Positions 37,027-47,200 of a stretch of DNA of 64,000 nucleotides are shown one piece after another; the stretch's first letter is position 1, and each line of letters begins with the position of its first letter. The stretch covers positions 10,594,741 through 10,658,740 of the forward strand of contig NC_133224.1 of the NCBI RefSeq assembly GCF_040436345.1. Reading direction: 5' to 3'. Source of the DNA: Pagrus major (taxonomy: Eukaryota; Chordata; Actinopteri; Spariformes; Sparidae). The notes below the pieces were generated by a model, which was not told where the DNA came from, searched no databases, and saw only the letters and a list, made by a program, of their open reading frames with translations. A program made the position numbers and the translations under genes.

Positions 37027-37609
37027 GAATATGCAAATGCTTAGACATAAATTTTAGCCACGCCAAGGAAACGTTCCGTTCTAATCTTAGGAATGTTGAG
37101 TCTTTTCTTGTGTTAAATGATACCCATTATAACTACAACAACTGAGGCACCATTCTTAAGAAATATGTGCTATCCAGGTCAAAAATCATGTGAACCCTCA
37201 GACTTAACCTCGTAGCTTAAAGTTTTTTATGCTCAGCATAAACAAACATAAATAATTGAGACATAGTTCCAACTTGCTGACAGACATGTCAACATAATGT
37301 AATACTGCATATGTCATCATGACACACAACTGACACATCTTTTTCCTGGTTGGTAGTTTCCGCCAAAAACAATTAACATTTGTCTCACTAAACAAGCTTC
37401 CTGCCTTCCACCGACAGTAGAATATCTCAGTGGATTACATAATAGGTTACTTGTTCGAGCAGTGATATAGAAAAATCTAGCAAATATTGTGCACAAAATG
37501 CTTACATGGCAATTAAGTTGAAGAATCACAGAAAGTGCAGGGATCTGGAAAGTACCAATCATTGTATAGGACTGGTTGTAGCGTGGTCATGTGTTGTTAT
37601 GTCACAATA

Positions 37610-37933
37610 CAGCTGGGCGATATATTGATATTATGTTGTTATCATAATATGATACTAGTTATCGTCTTAGATTTTGGATGTTGTTCTGTTGTGATAAGGT
37701 GTAAGTGTTGTCCTTTCCTGGTTGTAAAAGTTGCATTACAATAAAGTGGTGCAAGTTTCTGAACTTGCCTTTGTACACTTTGTCATTATATCCACATAAC
37801 TGATGATTACTTATCAAAATCTCTCTGGTAATATTTCTTAAAAGCACCAATAGCTATTCTTCCAAATATTGTCACAATACCAATATTGATGTATTTTGTC
37901 AAAAATGTTGTGATTATTTTACAATAACCCAGT
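37610..37933 (+). mobile_element. MITE of the GGGCGATATATTGATATT family
   Basis: Starts CAGCTGGGCGATATATTGAT and ends in TGATTATTTTACAATAACCC plus AGTTG, a decayed inverted end. The inner blocks ATCGTCTTAGATTTTGGATG and GTCATTATATCCACATAACT are typical of a common fish element (recalled). Confidence 0.65.
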
Positions 37934-38373
37934 TGGAAGGTTATGGACAAAGTGGTTCAACAAGAATGAAGTGAAGGGAAAGTGGAAGCATAGTCATAGA
38001 TGAGAACTTGTTAAGATGTTAACAGGGTGGTTGATGAAGGATTTTATCCAAGGTACCTGGTTTAGGTGACCTTGTGGAGATTGAATCCCACCCATTGCAG
38101 AAACTGTGCCATGTTGTATCCAGGTTTTCTTTTCCCCCTGAGGCAGCCAACACTCCTCACTTTCCACAAGGCCACAGAAAATTAGTTTTATAAACTGAGA
38201 ACTGAGAGGTGAGGCTTAAATTATATTATTTTAGATTTCAGAGATATAAAGTACTAGGGCATGATATATTTAATCACAAGGAAGGAAGTACAGCAAAAGC
38301 TAAGAAAATCTCAAAAAGGTAGATATAGTTCGCAATGTGTGTACATGTTTGGTTATAATGTAGTCATATACTG

Positions 38374-38381
38374 TTATGTAA
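38374..38381. promoter_or_regulatory. per1: D-box TTATGTAA (PAR-bZIP site)
   Basis: A perfect D-box as bound by TEF, DBP and related factors. D-boxes mediate light-driven transcription of clock genes in fish. It lies about 170 bases upstream of a TATA-like motif in the second promoter block. An 8-bp motif can occur by chance; the neighbours raise its weight. Confidence 0.45.
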
Positions 38382-38439
38382 TCTCTACTGGCTAGGGTGA
38401 GAAGAGGTAGTCCCGTATTTTTACCCCTCCCGACTCATG

Positions 38440-38850
38440 CAACGCGCGTGTGTCTTTGTCTCATAAACGTACATTATGTACAGAGCTGGCTCCTTCAGAG
38501 ACACTGGTCGTGAGTCAGCGCACACATCTGCACATCGCTTCCATATTTATAAAGACCAACCCAGAGGCGGAGCTGAGACCAGTGTCTGGCAGCCTTTCAT
38601 CAGGCAGACCGCTGTTGGAGGCACACCAGCCACTAGTGCACGCGCTCTCTCATTGGTCCGGCGCGCCGACCAATCAGGAGCCGGAGAGGCTTGCTGGGAA
38701 CACGGCCGCGGACACGTGCAGAATGTACACAGGAAAGCAAGGCGGGACATATCCGCTGTGCTGTGAAAGCGCTGTTTAACACACAGGACGGTGGCATGTC
38801 GAGCAGCGTGTCTGCATACGGACGATCAGACCGGTGAAGGCGTTGATACG
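38440..38850 (+). promoter_or_regulatory. per1: Candidate per1 internal (second) promoter
   Basis: A second GC-rich island in AT-rich intron DNA. It holds a TATA-like TATTTATAAA at 38544-38553, inverted CCAAT (ATTGG) at 38652-38656, GGCGCGCC at 38660-38667, CCAAT at 38670-38674 and a perfect E-box CACGTG at 38713-38718. Mouse Per1 has two first exons with separate promoters, so an alternative first exon here is plausible. Several weak donors follow and I cannot choose between them. Confidence 0.5.
38713..38718. promoter_or_regulatory. per1: E-box CACGTG in the internal promoter block
   Basis: A perfect E-box, about 160 bases downstream of the TATA-like motif and therefore probably inside the first transcribed part. 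With the E-box at 33447 it gives each per1 promoter block one CACGTG. Confidence 0.5.
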
Positions 38851-39486
38851 GTACTATTACTTATTATTGTGTCATTTTAAACGTGTCGTGATGCGGGCTG
38901 TAGTGACGGAGCGGGTGGTGTCGGACAAGCGGAGAAGTTCACACATGTTCGTTCACGGAGCTGCGCCACACCTTCCTGCAGCCTCCACCTGCACAATGCA
39001 GCAGGGAAGTGTGTTTATTATCTTGAGTTCGTATCAGGTGCTGTTTTTATTTTGTGATAGTGTGTCAGTATAGCATGTAGTATGAAACAGTGACTGCACC
39101 TACGGTTATTGATTTATTATGTCAGACTAGCCCCGTGTTCTTTGTAGTGTTCTTTTGGTATAATGGTGGGGTGTGTCTTAAAGAAAGAAAATGAGCAGAA
39201 ACTTGCTTATGTTTAGCTTCAAGTCAGAGCTTCTGTGTCCATAATGAAAGAAATTCTTGTTTGTGGACAATTTAGTGTTACAACAACAATGCATAGGCTG
39301 TGTTTTTGGCCTGTGCTACAATATAATCTAAGATTGTCACATTCTCTAGGGCTGCAACAATAATTATTTTAATTATAGAATAATTTTAGTATTAATTGTC
39401 ATCAGGTAATTGACTAATGATGTTTTAACTGCAACCTCCATCTTAAGTCTGTGCATGTCAGCACTTAAATAAAGCTGGGTTTCTTT

Positions 39487-39802
39487 GGTAGGGCTGCACA
39501 AATAATTGTATTATAATTGTAATCACAATATGGCAAAGTGTAATATTAAATTTGCAAGAAGCTGCAATTCTTTGGTAAAATATTTATCAAAACAGCATTA
39601 TAATGAAGTACTTCGGTGCTGCAGATATGTCATGGCCTATAAATGTTGTTTGTTTGGTACAGATCCCATCTAATGTCACATTATTGTGATTTAAATAGTT
39701 TTCCAGTGAAAATGAAGACTGTGATGCAAAAATGATCATTCCCACTAATCATGAATCATATTGCAATCACAGTATGATCATTTGACCATATTGTGCAGCC
39801 AT
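39487..39802 (+). mobile_element. MITE with ends GGGCTGCACAA / TTGTGCAGCC
   Basis: The ends AGGGCTGCACAA and TTGTGCAGCCAT are inverted repeats. Inner CTGCAATTCTTTGG and AAAAATGATCATTCCCACTA blocks recur in reverse at 25911-26195. Non-coding. Confidence 0.7.
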
Positions 39803-40203
39803 AGTCTACTAGCTAACAGAACAGTGGAGTTCATACAAACGTCGCAAGGGGCCACTAAATAAGCAGGCAAATTCTGCCCTTGCATACACCCTTTGAACGA
39901 CTTGACTGTTCTAACGGCTTCATGTGTATGAAGTCTTGGCTTCAGCAACCTCAAATGTAAATCATTTTCAGGAACCATTATAGATGTTCAGGGTATAGTC
40001 CCATCTTTTGAGATAATAATTGATAATTTCCACCAACTGTTGAGCAACATGAAGTTATTTGCAATTTTTAACCTGATGGTGCAATGTGTCATCCATACGC
40101 TAAAGGTATGGTAACATTATGGTCCAGTCCATAAATTGACCTGCCCTAGAGAAGGAAGTGATAACACAGTTCTGATAGGGCTAATAAATTAATAATGAGC
40201 AGA

Positions 40204-40410
40204 GTAGGGCTGATTATTGATTAAACCGGCAACTGTTATCTAGATCACTCTGTTGTTTTTGATAAAATGAAAATGAAACATCAAGGTTAAATCCCAAATA
40301 TCTGAAACCAAAGATATTCAGTTTACACTGATAAAAAAAGGGAAAAGCAGTAAGTCCTCACAATTGAGGCACAACAAGTAGGGAATGTTTGTTATGGTCC
40401 TGATTACTGG
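40204..40410 (+). repeat. 'ATTAATCGACTAATCG' family copy, partial
   Basis: AGTAGGGCTGATTATTGATT, then CCAAAGATATTCAGTTTACA and TAAGTCCTCACAATTGAG follow the family's order. The right end is lost. Confidence 0.6.
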
Positions 40411-41164
40411 TTAATGCCTGAATATATGATCGGAGCAATCAGTCATTAAACAGCATATAAGAGTGATGATGCATATTATACAAAACAAGGTAATGACACT
40501 TAGAATAGTGGCGTCTCCATTTCCAACAACACTGTTATCTTTGTTTTGATAATCCCAAACCTTAACCCAGTTACAGTGATCTTTTAAAGGAATGAAAACA
40601 GAAGGGTTTCTTAAGGGTTAATTTCACTTGTACTGATGATTATGAAGCTTTATATAAACCTGAAACAAATATATTTTTATAACAGTTATTCAGTAGAGTT
40701 TAATACCTTAGATGAGTGAATGTCCATGGTATGATAACACCGGTTTTAATAATGCTGCAACCCAAGTATTAATTGGCCAAATTATCAGGAAAAAGGTTGA
40801 ACTAAGGTGAATTCTGACCTGCGAGGAGATCAGACCAAAAAGGGGATGTCAAATTCATGATTGGCTTTAGCTGAAGTGAGTGGGAGATTGAGCGAGAATA
40901 TTTGCCCCACTTGGAGTCAGTGAATTTTTGCAGCAAATCCGCCATAAAGGGTAACATGAAGTTTCAGAGTTGTTCAAGTCATGTATGCTCAATTTAATAG
41001 TGTATTTAAACAAATTTAAAAAGTAGCGTGCACTTTGGTCAGAGGGTAATGCAGCATCTTATATAGCCAGCGACCCATGTTCCATATGCTTTCCCACACT
41101 CAGAAAGACTTGCATAATTAGAGATTGGATTTACCATGTGCATTTCCTGTGAATAATTTGAGCA

Positions 41165-41470
41165 GGTGGGCGGCATAGTGGCTCAGTGGCGGGCACTGTT
41201 ACCTCACAGCCATGGGCTCAGATCTGACCGGTTCAGGCGGCGCAGTGTGATGTTTACATGTTGGCCCTGTGTTTGTGCGAGCTTCCTCCCACACTCCTAA
41301 GGCACGCATGTTGGGTGAACTGGAAATTTCCTGTAGGTGGGAATATGAGCATTATTGTTGTTTCTGTCTTTGTTTTGTTACCCAGTGCATGCTTGGACTG
41401 GCTGAAGCAGTGGTACAGGAAGTTGAATTTGGGAATGGCCCACTACAGTTGGCTTAGCAAGTGGGTGGGT
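41165..41470 (+). repeat. Dispersed repeat, GGGCGGCATAGTGGCTCAGTGG family
   Basis: TGGGCGGCATAGTGGCTCAG, then CACTGTTACCTCACAGCCAT, GTTTACATGTTGGCCCTGTG and CTTCCTCCCACACTCCTAAG follow the order of a very common fish repeat (recalled). The A/B-box-like start is not a functional tRNA. The final third is diverged. Confidence 0.65.
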
Positions 41471-42691
41471 GGGTAGGTGGTTGGGCTAGGACAGCACATC
41501 CAGGTATTCTAGTAGCCTGAGCACAGTTTTCCCACCACCACCTCCACCCACGGCCGTGTGTCTGTCTTCACCCATGGAAGTACGCATTGATGCCAGCATG
41601 CCTCGACGCCCACTCACGCCCTGCTTGCATATTTCCATAGTTTAATCGCTCTTTCTCCCCCCGCCCAGTTCGATGATGGCACACACAGCTCGTCATGTGC
41701 AGGGCTGCATCATCCATCTGACCAAACATAAGGCTGATTAGCAATTCATTTCATGCACTGAGGCAGCATCACTTGAAAACCTGCAGTTGATTGCCATTTT
41801 CCATTCCAGGTTGTTACGTTTGCTTTAGTTATTTTTGTTTCATGAGTAACATTTGTCATTAGCTGTTATCCTCTTTGTCCCAGTGTCCAGCTGGTGGCGG
41901 CCACCCTAAACTCGTCCACTCAGCCGTATTGGGTTTTTGCGTCAAGTGTGTCTGAACTCTCAGTGCAGGAATTGGCTAAACCTGTCCTGAACAAGTTCTG
42001 CATCGAAAGCATCACAGCACATGTGAGGGACGTAGGTAAAGGGGGTTGTGGGGCAGCTAGGTGCATAAAATTGGAAGGATTGACGACTGAGGACTGGCCT
42101 GTGTCTCCTTCAGGTTGCGTCCGCAGGGCTTAAAGGATTAGGTGCAAGGTGTCTCCCTTGCAAGGAATAAATAGCCCTAGACTTTTACTTGCGTAGGTGG
42201 TGGCCATATATATACTTTAAGATACTATTCACATACAAACCCTAATTTATAACAACCCTCTGATGCAGAGCTTTGATCCGCCCTCCTGGTGTTCTTTTTG
42301 TTTGACCGTCATCTGGGTAAAACGGGAGAAAGCTATGACGACCAACAAATGTCCCCTGTAATTAGCACATGATCACCTGGTCTATATACAGATAGATGCG
42401 TACGTACTCGCAGATTATTGTCAATCTGTGCTCAAGATATGAGGTACTTGTTTTCTCCAGATAATCTGGGTAAAAGACTAACAGCTGGGTGTTCAGTCTG
42501 CACCACGCTGCTGTGTAAACATTTCATGGCCATGTTTGAGTCTTCTTCCTTGGAGGCCGACATGATAAACTGCTGATAAGCGGAGTCCTTCAGAGATGCT
42601 GGCTAGACCATGACATGTGTTTTTGTAAACCTGCAGCTAATGTTATTCCTTCTTTTTCTCTGTCCATCTCTCTCTTTTTCTGTCATCTCAG

Positions 42692-43190
42692 GTGGCCTTT
42701 AGCACCTAGAGCAACACATCTCTGAAGAGGCGACAAGACCAGCTACGGACTGAAGAGATTGTTTTGGGTTTTTTTTTGCTCTAACCAAGAGCTGTTTCTC
42801 TCACTCTCCCTCACAATCTCTCATCCCATCTGTTGGAGCACTTATGCCAAGGCTGTTTCACAAGCAGAAATTCAGGTCTTGTCTGCATTACTTTGAGTGA
42901 CACTTCTTCTCAAGATAATTGCTGTCTTTTTTTAAAAGGGCAGACACTGCTTTTTGTTCATCTGCGACAGCCAAAGTCTGCACCTATAAAAGGGCTTTAA
43001 GCCCAAACCTCTTTAATTTAACATTTTTTGCAGGAGAAACAATGAATTTCTCTCCTTAGTTCTTTCAACAAACAGCAAACAAAAATGATTCACCTGTTTG
43101 TAAATAGTAGTCCCACTTAAATCAAAGTTGTTCCTGTTTTACCTTGGCTGACACCTCAATCAAGCTGAACCAGCCTCATCCTACTCTAGT
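42692..43190 (+). other. per1: per1 5' UTR part of exon 2, with three upstream ORFs
   Basis: Acceptor TCTCTTTTTCTGTCATCTCAG ends at 42691. The 5' UTR holds short upstream ORFs at 42844-42900 (18 codons, MPRLFHKQKFRSCLHYFE), 43042-43059 (5 codons) and 43085-43120 (11 codons); all stop before the main start. A second good acceptor, ACATTTTTTGCAG (ending 43033), would shorten the UTR and remove the first ORF. An in-frame TGA at 43149-43151 fixes 43191 as the first in-frame start. Confidence 0.65.
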
Positions 43191-43956
43191 ATGAGTTATG
43201 ACAACCCTAAATCAATGCCCGGTAGCAGCACTCGGGGGCGAGTGGCAAGGGCCGACGAGAAAGACAACGAGCAGGAAGCTGAGTCCGAGGGGTTAAACTC
43301 TGTGGCAACCAGCAGCAGTCAGCCCGGTGCCAATGTCGCCGCTCAGGAGCAGGGGAGCGGATCTGGAGGCGCTTCGTCTCCCAGCGGAGGGTCAGGATCC
43401 GGATGTTCGTCCAGAGACCGAAGGGGACCCAACTCAGACGATATGGATGGACTATCCAGCGGGAACGACTCCGGCGAGAGGGAAAGCGAGGGCGGGATGG
43501 AGAGGGAGAGCGGATCACGTGGGCGCCAATCCACACGCAGCTCCCACAGCTCATCCAACGGCAAGGACTCTGGCATGATGACAGGGAGCAACAAGAGGTA
43601 TGAGGAGAATGATTATGGGCATTGTTACAGTGTTCTGCTCATATTTGATATCTGTGCGTAAAAATGATCTTTACTAATCTGAACTGCCACTCTCTTTCCC
43701 AGCTCCAACTCCCAGAGTCTCTCCCCTCCCAGCGGCTCCCTGGCCTACAGCCTGCTGTCCACCAGCTCAGAGCATGACCCCCCCTCCACCTCCGGCTGCA
43801 GCAGCGACCAGTCGGCGAGGGTCCAGACCCAGAAGGAACTCATGAAGGCCATCAAGGAACTGAAGCTGCGCCTACCCAATGAGCGCAAGGCCAAAGGCCA
43901 CACCAGCACTCTAAATGCACTAAAATATGCACTTCAGTGTGTCAAACAAGTTCGAG
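43191..43956 (+). CDS. per1: per1 N-terminal exons: Ser/Gly-rich head, TSGCSS degron, export-like helix
   Basis: The first coding exon (residues 1-135) is rich in Ser, Gly and acidic residues and poorly conserved. The next exon carries [17 protein letters not shown] (165-170) matches the beta-TrCP recognition motif described in human PER1. [13 protein letters not shown] (181-193) is the conserved leucine-rich segment that resembles a nuclear export signal. It is followed by the [18 protein letters not shown] helix region. The start at 43191 has A at -3 and an in-frame upstream stop. Confidence 0.95.
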
Positions 43957-44188
43957 GTGAGGGAGTGGTTTTGTTTGTATTTTCGTAACGCTTTATATTA
44001 AGTTCCATGTGATAACCATTCAGTCTTATTAACACATAATAATGTTAGTACGCATCTTATAAGGACTTATAAGGGCCTTATTACTTATTAGGACCTTAAA
44101 ACAAAGCGTTACCATATCTTCTACTGAGCTGAACATTTTCCCTTGCTTGTTTTTTTCTGCATACATAATGTTTGTTACAATATGTAAT

Positions 44189-44219
<31 letters not shown>

Positions 44220-47200
44220 GTCACTCCTTGACTTTCTTTTCTTTTTCTCTAATTAACGTTTCCAGCCAACAAGGAGTACTATCATCAGTGGAGCGTAGAG
44301 GAGTGTCACGGCTGCAGTCTGGACTTGTCTGCCTTCACAATTGAGGAGCTTGACAACATCACCTCAGAATACACCCTCAAAAACACTGTAAGTTTCAGCA
44401 GCTATTCATTTGACAAAACTCCATATTGTTTTCTTAAAGCTGCCTCATCAGTCTGCACTTAGTTAGGACATCATCTTTTTATGGCTTTTTTTTTTTTTAC
44501 CCCACGGGTATAAAATGTTATAGGGTGCAAAGGAACATTGGTTCAGTCACATGGCTTTAAGTGCCACAAAGATTTATGAGGAAGACAGTGATCATGATTA
44601 TTCGATGCTGCATTTATTTTGCTGTGAGCTTTGAGAGAGTTTTGGTACAGTGTAAAATGCAGTATACTTAATCTAAGCCACATATTTTCTAATGTAACTG
44701 TTTCCTTGTACTTCCTTTCAAAATAAGAGGCTTTCACAGCTCACTGATGGAAAAACATGAGACAAGAGAGAAACTCAGGAAGAGCCTCTCCTGTTATTAG
44801 TGAATGAAGCAGTTAGTTAACATCTGCTCTGCAGCTTAAACGCGGAAGAATAAGGGTGATTCAGATTTAGAGATCCAATCTACCTGATTTGCTTGTGTAC
44901 ATTGAGTACATTGAAAACACTACCTGAGCTTTTAAAAACCTTATTTTTACAAGGAACTTTTTGTGTTCAAAAACTGCTTTCTTCCCACTTTAAATCATTT
45001 AAAACAAATGATATTACTGAACTGCCAGAGAGAGCTCATTGACTGGTTGTTGGAGTTGTCTCACCACCTTCCTCTTCTGTTTTTTCTCTCTTCAGGACAC
45101 TTTTTCCATGGCTGTATCATTCTTGTCAGGGAAAGTCGTATACGTATCACCCCAGGGCTCGTCCCTGCTGCGCTGCAAGCCCGAGTGTCTCCAGGGGACC
45201 GTGTTTTCAGAGCTCTTAGCCCCGCAGGACGTCAGCACTTTCTACAGTGGCACAGCACCCTGCCGCCTGCCACCCTGGGCCTCTTGCATCGGGTCTGGTG
45301 AGCTGAGTCACAGTCAAATTGGGAAAATGGTTAGAAATAAGAGGGAGGCTTGGTGTGAGATGGTACTGAAAAAAGTGATTAAAAACACTGCTCAATTTCT
45401 CAATATTTATTGATTTCTTTTCTATGCTCCACTGATCCAATCAGGTCTTCGTTGGATATCTTTGTACTACTTCCTTCACTGACTGACTTGTTCCCCAACT
45501 CTCTTTCCTCCCAGCGTCTCCCTCTGTCGACTGCACTCAGGAGAAGTCCATGTTCTGTCGAATCAGTGCCGACCGGACGCTGGGCCGTGAGATGCGCTAC
45601 TACCCCTTTCGCCTCACGCCCTACCAGCTCACCATCAGAGACTCGGACGGTGCTGAGCCACAGCCCTGCTGCCTGCTTATCGCAGAGAGGGTCCACTCTG
45701 GATACGAGGGTATTTGTCTTTTTACTCCCTCTATATCTATGTGAGCAGATAAGGATGTTTGAGTTTGTTTGACACAGGAGTCGCCAACATTATTAGGGAT
45801 CATCTTTAAAAGAAATTGCACATACAGTGTAGTAACAGGCTTTTATTTCAGATGAATTATTTTGATTGACATCATTAGAAAGAAATTGATCACACAACTC
45901 CAACAATGTTTTTGATTTGGCTTTGCAGCGTTGATAAATGTTATGTCAGAGTAACCCAGACATCACAAATGCAGTAGTCTTCTGATAAATGAATTTCATC
46001 TTGGCTGGATTATACTCCTCCTTACTAAAAACTGATGTGACCTATTTGAGTATCGAGATAAGATTGTTTCTGCTTATGAACAAAATGGATTTGTTGAAAT
46101 AGAGCAGCTGTCCACATGATTATAAACTTAACTTACTTGTGTCTGAGGACATGAAAGAGACATACTAACCATACCATATTTCTCTGAATATTAATTATAT
46201 CATAAACACCACATGATTGGATGCCTTACAGAATTGCAAATAAACCTTTACCATATATAAAGAATGTCTGTGTGGACTTTTTAGCCTGCCTGTTCAAAAC
46301 ATGCTGTTAATCTGTTGATTCTGTGTCCTCTCAGCTCCTCGTATCCCACCAGACAAGAGGATCTTTACCACCAGTCATACTCCCAGCTGCCTCTTCCAGG
46401 AAGTTGACGAGAGGTCAGTGACCTCTGAGACAATATTCAGTGTTCATCTACTGTTTATAGTTATTCCCTTAATATTCTATAATTGCATTGAGTTGTAAAC
46501 CAATGTGTCTGCTGCTCCAGTGCGGTAACTATTACTCTCTGACGGTGTGTAAATATCACAAATATGTGTTTGCAGGGCAGTGCCATTGTTGGGCTACCTG
46601 CCTCAGGACTTGGTGGGAACCCCCACCCTGCTTTACATCCACCCTGAAGACAGGCCCATGATGGTGGCAATACATGAGAAGAGTGAGTCTATTTTGCACT
46701 CAACTGTTACTGCTGTTTACATACAATGGAAAATGGTGTTTTTCTGTATTGATTTCTACATGAATTTTCTTTCTTTTCATCTTAACTTTTACATTGTCTT
46801 ATTGAGTCATAACTCCTATCATAGTAGTTTAATCTTTAAAAAAAGTCTCTATCTTTCATAGAAGTGTCTTCATGTCTGCACTTTTGTCTCTCTTTAGTCT
46901 TTCAGTTTGCAGGGCAGCCGTTTGAATATTCGCCTTTGAGGATGTGCGCCCGCAACGGGGAATATCTGACCATCGACACCAGCTGGTCTTCCTTTGTCAA
47001 CCCCTGGAGCCGGAAGGTGGCATTCATCGTAGGGCGCCACAAAGTCAGAACGTAAGACTATAAATAAACTAATTCTAAAACATTTGCATTTATGACAGAG
47101 GAGATAGATTTTTGAGGTGAGGTTAGAGAGATGGAAGGAGAGGGATGTGATGACTTTCTGCAAAATATGAAGGCATAAAATGGTAGAACTGGGGGAAAAA

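Larger units (their letters stand above)
33621..38370 (+). other. per1 first intron, distal part
   Basis: No coding exon recognised. Contains a transposon fragment at 34363-34435, an 'ATTAATCG' repeat at 36745-37026 and a MITE at 37610-37933. Confidence 0.5.
38851..42691 (+). other. per1 first intron, proximal part
   Basis: No coding exon recognised. Repeats present: 39487-39802, 40204-40410, 41165-41470, and a short start of the 'ATTAATCG' family near 39350-39420. The region ends in a strong pyrimidine tract and AG at 42690-42691. Confidence 0.5.

Noticed and set aside
41165..41260. tRNA-like start of a repeat, considered as a tRNA gene
   Set aside because: No cloverleaf or anticodon arm can be drawn; it matches a dispersed fish repeat.
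43207..43603. Several open frames on both strands over the first per1 exon
   Set aside because: They are shadows of the Ser/Gly-rich, stop-poor coding exon.
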